NCBI RefSeq assembly: GCF_001698125.1
Contig: NZ_CP013854.1
Span: 248,001 to 312,000, forward strand
DNA: 64,000 bases
Reading direction: 5' to 3'
Origin: Pseudonocardia sp. HH130630-07
GTDB taxonomy: Bacteria; Actinomycetota; Actinomycetes; Mycobacteriales; Pseudonocardiaceae
Within the stretch, counting starts at the first letter, position 1; every line of letters starts with the position of its first letter. The translations under genes and the position numbers were made by a program. Positions 36,380 through 46,737 of this stretch are shown here, one piece after another. The notes under the pieces were generated by a model. It searched no databases. It was given only the letters and a program-made list of their open reading frames with translations, and had not been told where the DNA came from.

Positions 36380-38215
36380 GTGAACGCGACGCTCGTCCTC
36401 GGTGGGACCCGATCCGGCAAGTCCCGGTACGCGGAGGAACTCCTCGGCGGCGGCACCCCGGTCCGCTACCTCGCGACCGGCCGGCGCACCGCCGGTGACG
36501 CCGAGTGGGACGCCCGGATCGCCGCCCACGCGGCCCGGCGGCCCGCGGACTGGACGACCGAGGAGATCGGTTCGGGACCGCAGCTCGTGGCCGCGCTCGC
36601 CGGTACCGGGCCGGTACTGGTCGACGATCTCGGCACCTGGCTGACCGGAGTGCTCGACGACGCCGGTGCCTGGGAGCGGACCGGGGACCTGCCCGAGGTG
36701 GACGACCTCGTCGCCGCCCTGGTCGCGGCCGTCGCGGCGGCCCGGGGTCCGGTGGTGCTGGTGTCGGCGGAGACGGGGCTCGGGGTCGTGCCCGAGTCAC
36801 GGGCCGGGCGGATGTTCCGGGACCGGCTGGGCGAGCTGAACGCCGCCGTCGCCGCGGTCTGCGGGACCGTGGTCCTCGTGGTCGCGGGCCGGGCCCTCAC
36901 CCTCCCGGCCGGGGCGGCCACGCCCACCGGAGCCACCACGCCCACCGGGAGCGCCACGCCCGCCGACGCCGCCCCCACCGTCGTCCCCGCGGCCGCCCGC
37001 AACGGCGCGACGCCGCGGACCGCCACCGGGACCGGGGCGACGGCCGCGGCGGAGCCGGCCGCCGGGCCCGCCCCGGCCGCCGACGCGACACCCGCACCGG
37101 CGGCGCCCGTCCGCGCCGCCGGGCCGGCCGCCGGCACCGCCGCTGCGGGCGACCCGATCGAGGTGGCCGCCGTCGGACGGCCCGATCCGCGGACCCGCCG
37201 GGAGGCCGTCGCACTGGTCGAGGGGCTCGCCGTCCCCACCGGGGGGCTCGGCCGGCTCGGTGAGCTCGGCGTGTGGCTCGCGGCCTGCCAGGGCACCTGC
37301 CCGCCGCGCCCGCCGCTCGACGCCCGGGTCGTGCTCGTCGCGGCCGACCACGGGGTCACCGCGTCCGGGGTCTCCGCCTACCCGGCCGGGGTCTCCGCGG
37401 CCCGGGCGAGCGCCGCGGCCGCCGGACGCCTGCCGGTCACCGTCGCGGCCCGCGCCGCCGGGGCCGCGGTCCGGACCGTCGACGTCGGACTGGAACGCCC
37501 GGCGGACGGCGCCGAGTCCGGCTACACCGTCACCGGGACCAGCGGCCGGATCGACCGCGAGGACGCCCTCACCCCCGACGAGGTCGACGCCGCGTGGCGG
37601 GCCGGTGCCCGGCTCGCCGACTCCGAGATCGAGGCCGGGGCCGATCTCCTCGTCCCGGCCACGCTCTCGGTCGGGGTCACCACGCCGGCCGCCACCCTGG
37701 TCGCGGCCCTGACCGGGACCGAGCCGGTGGCCGTCGTCGGGCGGGCGTCGGGGATCGACGACCGGGCCTGGATGCGCAAGGCCGTCGTGATCCGCGACGC
37801 GCTGCGCCGGGCCCGCCCGCACGTGCGCGACCCGCTGGCACTGCTGCGGACCGTCGGGGGCACCGATCTCGTCGTACTCGCCGGGTTCCTCGCCCGGGCC
37901 GCCGAACGGAAGGTCCCCGCCGTGCTCGACGGCCTCGCCGTCGTCACGGCGGCGATGCTGGCCGAGGAGCTCGCTCCGGGTGCCAAGGAGTGGTGGCTGC
38001 TCGCCCAGCCGTCCTCGGAGCCGGCGGCCGCGCTGGTCGTCGAGCACCTGTCGCTCACCCCGGTGCTCGATCTCGCGGTGCGCACCGAGGACGGCACCGC
38101 GGCGGTCGCCGTGCTGCCGCTGCTGGCGTCGGCGGCCCGGCTGCTCGCCGAGACCGGTACCGCGGCCGACACCGGGGTCGCGCCCGGCGGGGTGGCGGCC
38201 GGCACCGGATCGTGA
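36380..38215 (+). CDS. cobU/cobT: CobU-CobT fusion of cobalamin synthesis
   Basis: Residues 1-175 form CobU, the adenosylcobinamide kinase/guanylyltransferase: Walker A LVLGGTRSGKS, the GMP-accepting His in RIAAHAARRPADW, ETGLGVVPESRAGRMFRD. A low-complexity Ala/Thr/Pro linker of about 80 residues leads to a CobT-type domain that would activate dimethylbenzimidazole (VPTGGLGRLGELGVWLAACQ, VVLVAADHGVTASGVSAYP). Two CobT active-site segments deviate: the usual G-[DE]-M-G-I-G-N-T-T reads A-T-L-S-V-G-V-T-T, and the usual H-R-S-S-E-P-G-H reads Q-P-S-S-E-P-A-A. GTG 36380 is preferred over ATG 36371 because CACGAT lies 7 nt upstream. The stop overlaps the cobS start. Confidence 0.88.
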   Translation: MNATLVLGGTRSGKSRYAEELLGGGTPVRYLATGRRTAGDAEWDARIAAHAARRPADWTTEEIGSGPQLVAALAGTGPVLVDDLGTWLTGVLDDAGAWERTGDLPEVDDLVAALVAAVAAARGPVVLVSAETGLGVVPESRAGRMFRDRLGELNAAVAAVCGTVVLVVAGRALTLPAGAATPTGATTPTGSATPADAAPTVVPAAARNGATPRTATGTGATAAAEPAAGPAPAADATPAPAAPVRAAGPAAGTAAAGDPIEVAAVGRPDPRTRREAVALVEGLAVPTGGLGRLGELGVWLAACQGTCPPRPPLDARVVLVAADHGVTASGVSAYPAGVSAARASAAAAGRLPVTVAARAAGAAVRTVDVGLERPADGAESGYTVTGTSGRIDREDALTPDEVDAAWRAGARLADSEIEAGADLLVPATLSVGVTTPAATLVAALTGTEPVAVVGRASGIDDRAWMRKAVVIRDALRRARPHVRDPLALLRTVGGTDLVVLAGFLARAAERKVPAVLDGLAVVTAAMLAEELAPGAKEWWLLAQPSSEPAAALVVEHLSLTPVLDLAVRTEDGTAAVAVLPLLASAARLLAETGTAADTGVAPGGVAAGTGS

Positions 38216-39036
38216 CCGCGGACCGGCCCGGCCCGTTCGCCGGGCTCGCCCTCGCGGTGAGCTGGCTGACGGTGCTGCCGGTACGGGTCCGGACGACGAC
38301 CGGCGGCGACCTGCCCGCCGGGGTCCCGGCCGCCGCGCTGCGCTGGGCACCGGTGGTCGGCCTGCTGGGCGGGCTCGGCGCCGGTGCGCTGCTGCTCGGC
38401 CTCCTGGCGGCGGGGACCGCACCGCTGGTGGCCGGCCTGCTGGTGGTGGGCGCGGGCGCCCTGGCCACCCGCGGCATGCACGTGGACGGGCTCGCCGACA
38501 CCGCCGACGGGCTGGGCAGCTACGGCCCCCCGGAGCGCGCCCTGCGGATCATGGCCGACGGCGGGGCCGGCCCGTTCGCCGTCGTGACACTGCTGGTGGT
38601 GCTGGGCACCCGGGCCGCGGCGCTGGCCCAGCTCGGCACCGCGGCACCGGTCGCCGCGCTCACGGCGTGCGCGCTGGCCGCCGCCACCGGACGGGCGGGG
38701 TTCTGCTGGGTCGCCCGCCGCGGGACGCCCGCGGCCCGTCCCGGCGGGCTGGGGGCGACGGTCGCCGGGTCCCAGCCGGCCTGGGTCGCCCCCCTCTGGT
38801 GGCTGGCCCTCGCCGGGGTGGCGACCGGCGTCGTGGTCGCGACCGGGCCGGCGCCGGCCCCGGCCGGGGCGGCGGCGGTCGGTGGCGCGGTGCTGCTCGC
38901 CGCGGCACTGGTCGCGGGGCTCGCCGCGCACACCCGCCGCCGGTTCGGCGGCACCAGCGGGGACGTACTGGGCGCGGCCGCCGAGCTGGGGAACACCGCC
39001 GTCCTCGTCGTGCTGGCGGCGGCGTTCACCGGGTGA
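38212..39036 (+). CDS. cobS: adenosylcobinamide-GDP ribazoletransferase
   Basis: The 274-residue integral membrane enzyme joins the activated corrinoid to the ribazole to complete cobalamin. The family motif GMHVDGLADTADGLGSYGPPE is present, with SWLTVLPVRV at the start and RRFGGTSGDVLGAAAELGNT near the end. Six or more hydrophobic helices are visible. Its GTG overlaps the CobU-CobT stop (GTGA), so the two are coupled. ilvE converges downstream within 16 bp. Confidence 0.92.
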   Translation: MTADRPGPFAGLALAVSWLTVLPVRVRTTTGGDLPAGVPAAALRWAPVVGLLGGLGAGALLLGLLAAGTAPLVAGLLVVGAGALATRGMHVDGLADTADGLGSYGPPERALRIMADGGAGPFAVVTLLVVLGTRAAALAQLGTAAPVAALTACALAAATGRAGFCWVARRGTPAARPGGLGATVAGSQPAWVAPLWWLALAGVATGVVVATGPAPAPAGAAAVGGAVLLAAALVAGLAAHTRRRFGGTSGDVLGAAAELGNTAVLVVLAAAFTG

Positions 39037-39051
39037 CCGGCGGCCGCGCGC

Positions 39052-40173
39052 TCAGACGGTGGCCGGCGCGGGCACCATCGTGTGCATCCAGCCGTGCGGG
39101 TCCGGGGCCGAGCCGCGCTGCATCGCGGTCAGCGCCTCGCGCAGCTGCAGGGTGACCGGGCCCGGCCGGCCGTCGCCGATCGTCACCTCGCCGCCGGTGT
39201 GCTTGACGGTCCCGATCGGGGTGATGACCGCGGCGGTGCCGCACCCGAACACCTCGGTCAGCACGCCGCTCGCGGCGCCGCCGAGCCACTCCTGGCCGGA
39301 GATGCGGCGCTCGGTGACGGTGATCCCGAGATCGCGGGCCACGGTGAGCAGCGAGTCCCGGGTGATGCCGGCGAGCACCGATCCCCGCAGGTCCGGGGTC
39401 GCCAGCTCGACGGCGCCCGCGGCGTCCCGGAAGACGAAGAACAGGTTGTTCGCACCCATCTCGTCGATCCAGGTGCGCTCCTCCGCGTCGAGGTAGGCGA
39501 CCTGGGCACAGCCGTGCTGGGCGCCGACCGACTGCGGCAGCAGCGAGGCCGCGTAGTTCCCGCCGCACTTGGCGGTACCCGTCCCGCCCATCGCGGCCCG
39601 GGTGTACTCGGTCTCCAGCCACACGTCCATCGGGGCCACGCCGTCGGCGAAGTACGGACCGGCCGGCGAGGCGATCACCGAGTAGAGGTACTCGGCGGAC
39701 GGGCGCACCCCGAGCCCGACCTCGGTGGCGATCATGAACGGGCGCAGGTACAGCGAGTCCTCACCGCCGGCCGCCGGGACCCACTCGGAGTCGACGGCGA
39801 GCAGCTCGGACAGCGAGGCGAGGAACAGGTCCTCCGGCAGCTCGGCCATCGCCATCCGGCGCGCGGACCCGGCGAAGCGGGCCGCGTTGGCGTCCGGCCG
39901 GAACGTGGCGATCGAGCCGTCCGCCTGCCGGTAGGCCTTCAGCCCCTCGAAGATCTCCTGCCCGTAGTGCAGGAGCATCGTCGCCGGGTCGAGGCTCAGC
40001 GGCCCGTACGGCACGACCTGCGGGTCCTGCCAGCCGGACCCCTCGGTCCATCCGACGGTGACCATGTGGTCGGTGAAGTACCGGCCGAAACCGGGGTTCG
40101 CCAGCACCTCGGCGCGCCGCTGCGGGGACGCCGGTGCAGGGTTTCGGGTCACGGTGAACTGCGGCGCGCTCAT
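39052..40173 (-). CDS. ilvE: branched-chain amino acid aminotransferase
   Basis: The 373-residue class IV PLP enzyme transfers amino groups to make leucine, isoleucine and valine. The PLP Lys lies in GTGTAKCGGNYAASL. LLHYGQEIFEGLKAYR, WIDEMGANNLFFVF and LTEVFGCGTAAVITPI are family blocks. The ATG at 40173 has TACCGT 6 nt upstream, so the transcript is probably leaderless. It is a single gene convergent with cobS. Confidence 0.95.
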   Translation of the reverse strand: MSAPQFTVTRNPAPASPQRRAEVLANPGFGRYFTDHMVTVGWTEGSGWQDPQVVPYGPLSLDPATMLLHYGQEIFEGLKAYRQADGSIATFRPDANAARFAGSARRMAMAELPEDLFLASLSELLAVDSEWVPAAGGEDSLYLRPFMIATEVGLGVRPSAEYLYSVIASPAGPYFADGVAPMDVWLETEYTRAAMGGTGTAKCGGNYAASLLPQSVGAQHGCAQVAYLDAEERTWIDEMGANNLFFVFRDAAGAVELATPDLRGSVLAGITRDSLLTVARDLGITVTERRISGQEWLGGAASGVLTEVFGCGTAAVITPIGTVKHTGGEVTIGDGRPGPVTLQLREALTAMQRGSAPDPHGWMHTMVPAPATV

Positions 40174-40262
40174 GCCCAGACGGTAGCCGTACCACACCGG
40201 GGAGAAGTAGTCGGATTACCGAATGTCGGGAAGTCGATCGCCTCACAGTCCCCGCGCCCGGG

Positions 40263-41378
40263 TCAGCGCACGTGCGAGGGCACCATCGGCGGCTTGACCA
40301 CCTCGACCGGCAGGGCCCGCCCCCGGACGTCGATGACGAGCTCGTCGCCGATCGCGACCGCCGGGTCGGTGGCGATGAGCGCGAGCGCCACCCCGGTCCG
40401 CAGGGTCGGCGAGAACGTCCCCGAGGTGACCGTGCCGACCGGGGCGCCGTCCGGGCCGTCGAGCACGGTCATCCCGGCGCGCGGCACCCCGCGGCCGGTG
40501 GCTCGCAGCGCGCGCAGCCGCCGGGCCGGGCCGGCGGCGCGCTCCGCGGTCAGCGCCTCGCGCCCCCAGAACGACGGCTTGTCCCAGCCCACCGCCCACG
40601 CGCTGCCCGCCTGGACCGGGCTGATCTCCTCGGACAGCTCGTGCCCGTGCAGCGGGTAACCCATCTCGGTGCGCAGGGTGTCGCGCGCGGCCAGCCCGCA
40701 CGGGACGCCGCCGACGCCGCGCACCGCGTCGAGCAGCGCGTCCCACATGGCCGGGGCGGCGGCCGCGTCGAGCACGACCTCGTAGCCGTGTTCGCCGGTG
40801 TAGCCGGTCCGGCAGATCCGCACCGAGCCGCCCTCGATGTCGGTGAACGCCATGTAGTCCAGGTCGGCGACGGCCGGGCCGGCTGCGCCGAGCGCCGCCG
40901 CCAGCGCCTCCGCCGAGCGCGGGCCCTGCAGCGCGAGCACGGCCAGCTCGCGGTGCCGGTCGGTGATGACGACGCCGTCGGGTGCGCCCTCGGCGAGCAT
41001 CGAGACGATCCGGGTGGAGTTCGCCGCGTTCGGGACGAGCAGCAGGTCGTCGTCGCCCGCCAGGTAGACGATCATGTCGTCGATGACGCCGCCGGACGGG
41101 GTGCAGGCCAGCGTGTACTGGGCCCGCCCCGGGCCGATCCGGCCCAGGTCGTTGGTGAGGCAGGTGTTGACGTGCGCCGCGGCCCCCGGTCCGGAGATCG
41201 GGACGGTGCCGAGGTGGCTGACGTCGAACAGCCCGGCCGTCTCGCGCACCGCGGTGTGCTCGGCCACCGTGCCGCCCGGGTAGGAGATCGGCATCGACCA
41301 GCCGCCGAACTCACCGAGGGTGGCGTCCAGGGCGAGGTGCCGGTCGTGCAGCGGGCCGGTCAGGAGATCGTCGGTCAC
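40263..41378 (-). CDS. gcvT: glycine cleavage system T protein
   Basis: The 371-residue aminomethyltransferase takes the aminomethyl group from lipoyl-H protein and passes methylene to tetrahydrofolate. [50 protein letters not shown] and [17 protein letters not shown] are typical blocks. The GTG at 41378 is chosen because TAGGGT lies 7 nt upstream. GcvP and GcvH are not in this window; the lipoate genes that serve GcvH are 11-14 kb away. Confidence 0.94.
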   Translation of the reverse strand: MTDDLLTGPLHDRHLALDATLGEFGGWSMPISYPGGTVAEHTAVRETAGLFDVSHLGTVPISGPGAAAHVNTCLTNDLGRIGPGRAQYTLACTPSGGVIDDMIVYLAGDDDLLLVPNAANSTRIVSMLAEGAPDGVVITDRHRELAVLALQGPRSAEALAAALGAAGPAVADLDYMAFTDIEGGSVRICRTGYTGEHGYEVVLDAAAAPAMWDALLDAVRGVGGVPCGLAARDTLRTEMGYPLHGHELSEEISPVQAGSAWAVGWDKPSFWGREALTAERAAGPARRLRALRATGRGVPRAGMTVLDGPDGAPVGTVTSGTFSPTLRTGVALALIATDPAVAIGDELVIDVRGRALPVEVVKPPMVPSHVR

Positions 41379-41410
41379 GGGCCCGACCCTAGTGCCCCGG
41401 CGACGCCCGA

Positions 41411-42760
41411 TCAGGCGGCGCGTTCCTCCGGGTCGCCCGGCCCGCGGGCCGGGCGGGCCGCACCGGGCGCCGCGGAGCGGGCGCAGGCGGTGGCGAGCGC
41501 CCAGCCGGCGGCCAGTACGACCACCATCGCCACCAGCGGCCCGACCGGCAGCACGGCGGCGAGCACGAGGCACCCGGTCGCACCGGCGCCGGCGACGAAC
41601 GCCGCGGTGGCCGACCGCCCGGGCAGCCGCAGCACCGCCGCGTGCAGCAGGGCGTGGTGCACCAGCGCGGCGCCGACCGACACGGCGATCGCGGCGACCG
41701 GGCCGAACGCGAGGGTCATCGCGACCACCACCCCGCCGAGCACCAGGTCCGCGACCCACGGCGAGCCACGCGACCCGCTCCGCCCGAGCAGGGCGGGCAG
41801 CTCACCGGCCCGGGCCAGCCCGGCCGCCCCGGACGCCGCCCGGGACAGGGCACCGAGCAGGGCCGCGGCGGTCGCCGCCGCGGCCGCGATCCGGACGAGG
41901 ACGCCGAACGCCGGGCTGCTGCCGGTGTCCATCAGCGAGGCGAGCGGGGTCGGGGACCCGGCGAGCCGGTCGACACCGAGTCCCTGCAGCAGGGCGGCGG
42001 ACAGCAGGAGCAGCAGCGTCGTCGTGATCAGCACCGCGACCGCGGGGGCCCGCCGGATGGCCCGCATCGGGTCCCGCAGGCTGCCGCCCAGCTCCGCCAC
42101 CCGGGACAGCCCGGTGAAGGCGAAGAACAGGAACGCGGCCGCGGTCAGCACGCCCAGCGGGCCCGGTTCGACGACGGCCGCCTGCAGCGTCCCGGCGACG
42201 GCGTCGTCCGGCGTCGCGCCGCCACCGGCGACCGTCGACGCCGAGGGCATCGCCGACGCCTGGGCGCCGTCCGGGCCGTCCGCGGACAGCCCGAACCCGA
42301 CCACCAGGCCGAGCACCAGCAGCGTCGCGACGACGAGCCCGCGCGACGCCGACGGTGAGATCCGCACCCCGGCCGCGTTCACCCCGACCACCGCGAGCAC
42401 CGCCACCACCGCGACCGTGCCGGGCGACGAGGGCAGCACGTAGGCGCCGAAGACCCCGGCCGCCGCGGCCGCCGCGGCGGTGCGCGACACCAGCCGGGCG
42501 AGCGCGCCGAGGCGCAGCGCCGGACCGGGCAGATCACCGCGGACGAGCTCCGGCCCGGCCGGGCGCACCGTCGCCAGGTGCGCCGTCGAGGCCACCACGG
42601 CCAGCGCCACCAGCCCCGCGAGGACGACCCCGACCGGGAACCACACCCCGGCCGCGGCCGCCGCCGGGGCGAACGACGCGTACAGGCCGGTCCCGAACGT
42701 GGCCGCGAGCGCGACGACGACAGCCGTCACGGCAGAGATCCGGTGCGGGGGGCGGGGCAC
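41411..42760 (-). CDS. APC-superfamily amino acid permease
   Basis: The 449-residue protein has about 12 hydrophobic helices and the APC N-terminal pattern [16 protein letters not shown] in helix 1. [20 protein letters not shown] in the middle is the helix 6 gate and loop of this family (compare FAFxGxE), followed by MRAIRRAP. Helices are very Ala/Val-rich. The GTG at 42760 gives a complete first helix. The substrate is unknown. A transporter gene also lies near this position in the mycobacterial order, but it is not clearly the same family. Confidence 0.78.
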   Translation of the reverse strand: MPRPPHRISAVTAVVVALAATFGTGLYASFAPAAAAAGVWFPVGVVLAGLVALAVVASTAHLATVRPAGPELVRGDLPGPALRLGALARLVSRTAAAAAAAGVFGAYVLPSSPGTVAVVAVLAVVGVNAAGVRISPSASRGLVVATLLVLGLVVGFGLSADGPDGAQASAMPSASTVAGGGATPDDAVAGTLQAAVVEPGPLGVLTAAAFLFFAFTGLSRVAELGGSLRDPMRAIRRAPAVAVLITTTLLLLLSAALLQGLGVDRLAGSPTPLASLMDTGSSPAFGVLVRIAAAAATAAALLGALSRAASGAAGLARAGELPALLGRSGSRGSPWVADLVLGGVVVAMTLAFGPVAAIAVSVGAALVHHALLHAAVLRLPGRSATAAFVAGAGATGCLVLAAVLPVGPLVAMVVVLAAGWALATACARSAAPGAARPARGPGDPEERAA

Positions 42761-42968
42761 CTGCTCACCATCCCATCCGACCCTGTGGCGCGCGGCGCCG
42801 CGGTGGTGTCATTAGCATCTCGGTCCGGTCTCACCGGGCCCGCTCCCCACCGACCGGCACACGGGTGCCGGACACCGGTCACCGTGGGTGCCCCGGAGAC
42901 CGTGCGCACCACCCGATCGAGACCCGCCGGTCTCCGACCGACGCCCCTGCGACCGAGGAGTTCCACCC

Positions 42969-44510
42969 GTGCCGATCGACGTTCCGACCATCCCGGACAC
43001 CGCCGCCCTGAGCGGCTCGCCGGCGTCCGCAGCCGCCGACGCCCTGGTGATCGGGCTGCACCCGGCCGACGGCGGCGGGGCGGCACCGGTGCTCGCCGCG
43101 GGCGCGGGCGACGTGGACTCCGCCTTCGGCGGCGAGCTGGCCGAGCTGCTCCGGACGGTCGGGGCCACCGGGAAGATCGAGCAGGTCGTGTCGCTGCCGT
43201 CGCGGGGTGCGGTGACCGCACCGCGGATCGTCGCCGTCGGGCTGGGTGCCCCGGCCACGGACAGCGCAGCCGGTGCAGCCGGTGCAGCCGGTGCCGGGGG
43301 CACCGCTGCCGAGGCCGTCCGCCGGGCCGCGGGGGCCGCCGCCCGCGCGCTGGCCGGCACCGGGTCCGCGGTCAGCACCCTCGGCGCGGTCGACGCCGAG
43401 GCCGCCGTCGTCGGGGCCGTGCTCGGCGGCTACCGGTTCGACGTGCACCGGTCCTCGGCCGACCCGGCGTCGGCGCCGGTCGCGTCCTGGGCGTTCACCG
43501 GGACCGACGAGGCGCTCGTGCGCCGGGCCGCGCTGATCGCCGGCGCCGTCGCGACCACCCGGAGCCTGGTCAACACCGCGCCGAATGTGCTGGTCCCGGA
43601 GACCTTCGCGGCCCGCGCGGTGGCGCTCGGCGAGCAGGCCGGGCTGGTGACCGAGGTGCTCGACGACACCCGGCTGCGGGAGAACGGCTACGGCGGGGTG
43701 AGCGGGGTCGGCCAGGGCTCGGCCAACCCGCCCCGGCTGGTCCGCCTCACCTGGAACGGCGGCGGGTCGCCGCGGGCCCGGGTCGCGCTGGTCGGCAAGG
43801 GCATCACGTTCGACACCGGCGGCATCTCGCTGAAGCCGAACGCGGGCATGGCCGACATGACCTCCGACATGGGTGGCGCGGCCGCCGTGGTCGCGACCGT
43901 GGTGCTCGCCGCCCAGCTGGGGCTGCCGGTCACCGTGACCGCGACGGTGCCGATGGCGGAGAACATGCCGTCCTCGACCGCCTACAAGCCGGGCGACGTG
44001 CTGACCATGTACGGCGGGCGGACCGTCGAGGTGCTCAACACCGACGCCGAGGGGCGGCTGATCCTGGCCGACGCGATCGTCCGGGCCGCCGAGGACTCCC
44101 CCGACTACCTGGTCGAGACCTCCACCCTGACCGGTGCGCAGCAGGTCGCGCTGGGCCTGCGCACCGCCGGGGTGATGGGCTCCGACGAGCTGCGCGACCG
44201 GGTCGCCCGGCTCGGCACGGCCGCCGGCGAGGACGCCTGGGCGATGCCGCTGCCGGAGTACCTGCGCAGCGACCTGGACTCCCGGGTGGCCGACATCGCG
44301 AACGTCAGCGGCCAGCGCTTCGCCGGCATGCTGCTGGCCGGGATGTTCCTCAAGGAGTTCGTGCCGGACGGGCTGCCGTGGGCGCACATCGACATCGCCG
44401 GGCCGTCCTACAACACCAGCGGGCCGCGCGGGTACACGACCAAGGGCGGCACCGGGGTTCCGGTGCGGACCCTGATCGCCTTCCTGGAGGACGTCGCCGC
44501 GCACGGCTGA
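42969..44510 (+). CDS. pepA: leucyl aminopeptidase (M17)
   Basis: The 513-residue enzyme has a variable N-terminal domain and the M17 catalytic domain: [17 protein letters not shown] (metal and Lys), DMGGAAAV, then [10 protein letters not shown], the family signature. It removes N-terminal residues from peptides using two metals. The GTG at 42969 has GAGGAG 9 nt upstream. Gly and Ala runs with a short GCAGCC repeat (about 43268-43291) lie in the N-terminal domain. It is a single gene with a terminator after it. Confidence 0.94.
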   Translation: MPIDVPTIPDTAALSGSPASAAADALVIGLHPADGGGAAPVLAAGAGDVDSAFGGELAELLRTVGATGKIEQVVSLPSRGAVTAPRIVAVGLGAPATDSAAGAAGAAGAGGTAAEAVRRAAGAAARALAGTGSAVSTLGAVDAEAAVVGAVLGGYRFDVHRSSADPASAPVASWAFTGTDEALVRRAALIAGAVATTRSLVNTAPNVLVPETFAARAVALGEQAGLVTEVLDDTRLRENGYGGVSGVGQGSANPPRLVRLTWNGGGSPRARVALVGKGITFDTGGISLKPNAGMADMTSDMGGAAAVVATVVLAAQLGLPVTVTATVPMAENMPSSTAYKPGDVLTMYGGRTVEVLNTDAEGRLILADAIVRAAEDSPDYLVETSTLTGAQQVALGLRTAGVMGSDELRDRVARLGTAAGEDAWAMPLPEYLRSDLDSRVADIANVSGQRFAGMLLAGMFLKEFVPDGLPWAHIDIAGPSYNTSGPRGYTTKGGTGVPVRTLIAFLEDVAAHG

Positions 44511-44517
44511 CCGGGGG

Positions 44518-44545
44518 CCGTGCCGGGCCCCGGCGTCCGGCACGG
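44518..44545. terminator. bidirectional terminator
   Basis: Stem CCGTGCCGG/CCGGCACGG with a 10-nt loop between the convergent pepA and LURP-like genes. Confidence 0.65.
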
Positions 44546-44559
44546 CACGGCGGGGTCGT

Positions 44560-45120
44560 TCAGCGCGACTGCAGCGCGTCCAGCGCGACCGCGAGCGACG
44601 CGGCCAGCCGGAAGTCGATCCGCGGGTCGGGGACGGCGACGTCGTAGGCGTCGCGCAGGGAGAACCGGCGGTCGCTGCTGAGCACCACCGGGCCGCCGTC
44701 GTCCGGGGTGAAGTCGAAGTGGAACGGCAGCGGGAGGCTGTCGAAGACCCGGCGCAGGATCGCGACCGGCAGGCTCCGTTCCTGCCCGGTCGCGGCCAGC
44801 CCCGGGGCGGCCAGGGTCCAGGTGGAGCGGAACAGGCTGGCGCCGAACCGCTTGCCGAAGGTCCCGAGCACCTGGCCGTGCTCGTCGAGCACGTCGTGCT
44901 GGGCACCCACGTCGAGCGCCTGCCGGGCCCGGAACGAGAAGACCGGCCGGCTGCGTGAGTCGTCGGCCCAGAACGTCACCGCCTCCTTGAACGCGAACCG
45001 CTTCTGCTGGGCGACGGCCAGCAGGCGGCCCTCGCCGCCGTCCGGGGTCACCTCGACGACGTCGTAGCGGTTCACGCCCAGCGTGAACCGCTGGCGGACT
45101 CGGAAGCGGGGCAGGTGCAT
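44560..45120 (-). CDS. LURP-one/scramblase-like Tubby-fold protein
   Basis: The 186-residue protein has the repeated beta-strand pattern of the LURP-one-related/phospholipid scramblase fold. FRVRQRFTLGVNRYDVVEV comes first, then RPVFSFRARQALDVGAQHDV, DEHGQVLGTFGKRFGAS, and a closing hydrophobic helix FRLAASLAVALDAL. This buried C-terminal helix is typical. The biochemical role in bacteria is unknown. The ATG at 45120 gives MHLPRFRVRQ. It converges with pepA. Confidence 0.72.
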   Translation of the reverse strand: MHLPRFRVRQRFTLGVNRYDVVEVTPDGGEGRLLAVAQQKRFAFKEAVTFWADDSRSRPVFSFRARQALDVGAQHDVLDEHGQVLGTFGKRFGASLFRSTWTLAAPGLAATGQERSLPVAILRRVFDSLPLPFHFDFTPDDGGPVVLSSDRRFSLRDAYDVAVPDPRIDFRLAASLAVALDALQSR

Positions 45121-45252
45121 CGGAGCGGTCACGGCGCCGGAGTCTCGCGCACGCGCGGCCGGACGCGGCCGGGGGCACACCCGGCGGGGCCGGATTCACC
45201 CGACCGGCCATCCGGGCTACCGACGGGTAACCGGACGCGGCATACTCCGGCC

Positions 45253-46092
45253 ATGACCGGACGGCATCGGGTTCCCGCGCACGCCCCCCGCTCCGCGGTG
45301 GTGACCGGCGCCGCCCGCGGCATCGGTGCGGCGATCGCCGCCGAGCTGGTCGGGCGCGGCTACCGGGTGCTGGTCACCGACCTCGACCCGGCCGCGGCGC
45401 AGGCCACCGCGGACCGCATCGGTGCGGTCGCCGGGCTCGCCCACGACGTCACCGACCCGGCGGACGCGCACGCCGTCGTCGCCAGGGCGCGGGCGATCGC
45501 CCCGCTGGGCGCCTGGGTCGCCAACGCCGGAGTCGGCTTCGACGGCGCCCTCACCGAGCTGACCGAGGAGCACGCCCGCGCGCTGGTCGGGGTCAACGTG
45601 CTCGGCCCGGTGTGGGGCGCCCGGGCCGCGGTCGCCGCGTTCCGGGAGCAGGCCGCGGCCGGCACCGCCCGGGGCGGTGAGATCGGGGTCACGGTGTCGC
45701 TGGCCGGGCTCGGTCCGGCACCGGGGCTGTCGCTGTACGCGGCCTCCAAGGCCGCCGCGCTCTCGGTGGTCTCGGGGCTGGCCGCGGAACTGCGACCGGA
45801 CGGGATCGGGGTGCACGGCGTCTGCCCGGCCGGGGTGGACACCGACCTGCTGCGCGGGATGGAGACCGGCGGGCGGGCCCAGGCACTCGTCTGTTCCGGG
45901 CGGCTCGTCTCCCCGGAGCAGGTCGCGGGTGCGCTCGTCGGGATGTTCGGCACGTCCCGCGTCTACCGCACGCTCCCGGCCGGGCGGGGCGTCGTGTCCC
46001 GGCTCACCGCGTGGCTGCCCGGGCCGACGCTGCGGCTGGAGCCGGTGCTGCGGGCCCGCGGTGCCCGGCGTGCCCGGTCGCTGCGCGGCTGA
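45253..46092 (+). CDS. SDR family oxidoreductase
   Basis: The 279-residue classical SDR has AVVTGAARGIGAAIAAELV (TGxxxGIG), D-L-D after strand 2, WVANAGVGFDGAL (NAG) and a catalytic LYAASKAA (Y-x3-K). The Ser before it lies in VTVSLAGLG. The ATG at 45253 has CATACT 6 nt upstream, fitting a leaderless start. An Arg-rich tail of about 25 residues is unusual but not rare. It ends 3 bp from a convergent gene. The substrate is unknown. Confidence 0.86.
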   Translation: MTGRHRVPAHAPRSAVVTGAARGIGAAIAAELVGRGYRVLVTDLDPAAAQATADRIGAVAGLAHDVTDPADAHAVVARARAIAPLGAWVANAGVGFDGALTELTEEHARALVGVNVLGPVWGARAAVAAFREQAAAGTARGGEIGVTVSLAGLGPAPGLSLYAASKAAALSVVSGLAAELRPDGIGVHGVCPAGVDTDLLRGMETGGRAQALVCSGRLVSPEQVAGALVGMFGTSRVYRTLPAGRGVVSRLTAWLPGPTLRLEPVLRARGARRARSLRG

Positions 46093-46095
46093 GGC

Positions 46096-46470
46096 TCAGC
46101 GGTCCTCCCGGTCCTTGTCCCGCAGCTGGCGCAGCATCTCGTCCTGGCGGGCCCGCTTGCGCAGCGCGCGCTCGCGGGCGTCGTGCTCGCGCATCCGGTT
46201 CGGGTAGCCGACCAGCTGCACGTCGTAGATCGGCATCTTCATCGACCGGGCGAGCTTGCGGGCCCTGGCCGGGTTGCCGACCCGCCGGCGGGTCCACTCG
46301 CCGTCGTGCGCGACGAACACCACCGTCGTCTCGGTCACGGTCGTCCGCGGTTCCACGAACGCCTCGACCCCGATCCGCGCGCCGGCCCACTCCCGCAGGT
46401 GGGACTCGGCCTCTCCGGACCGTCCACCGCCCGCTGACCGGCGGGGACGGAACCTGTCGAGCAGGCCCAT
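46096..46470 (-). CDS. conserved small hypothetical protein
   Basis: The 124-residue protein begins MGLLDRFRPRRSAGGGRSGE. It has a central segment (VEPRTTVTETTVVFVAHDGE, then RRRVGNPARARKLARSMKMP, YDVQLVGYPNRMREHD) and a Lys/Arg/Glu-rich helical tail (RALRKRARQDEMLRQLRDKD). I do not recognise a domain. The ATG follows a GGGTGG stretch. It diverges from lpdA by about 270 bp, and its stop almost touches the SDR stop. Its function is unknown; conservation beside the lipoamide genes in relatives is a guess. Confidence 0.65.
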   Translation of the reverse strand: MGLLDRFRPRRSAGGGRSGEAESHLREWAGARIGVEAFVEPRTTVTETTVVFVAHDGEWTRRRVGNPARARKLARSMKMPIYDVQLVGYPNRMREHDARERALRKRARQDEMLRQLRDKDREDR

Positions 46471-46737
46471 GCGCGCCACCCCTTCTCGTCCGCTCGTGCT
46501 GTACCCGTGCCGCGCGGTCCTCCCGAGCGGCGAAACGGACACGGATCGTCTCCCGTCCCAACGCACGACGCATGCGTTTCGCTCCCGACGCCTTCCCCAC
46601 ACCTGAGGTGGCGCAGCGGTCGGGTAATGACAAGATGGGCGCCGCGGTGCGGCCGGCGTAGCAGAACGCCGCGGTCCGACCGGCGCACCGGAGCAGTGCG
46701 CCGGCAGGCCGGGGCCGCGGCCGGGAGGGAGTGTTCG

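Noticed and set aside
36900..37150. Linker of the CobU-CobT fusion as a separate gene or repeat element
   Set aside because: The frame is continuous through it and the Ala/Thr/Pro composition is that of an interdomain linker.
43260..43300. GCAGCC repeats in pepA as a regulatory or phase-variable repeat
   Set aside because: Three GCAGCCGGT-type units encode an Ala/Gly linker in frame and are multiples of three; nothing suggests switching.
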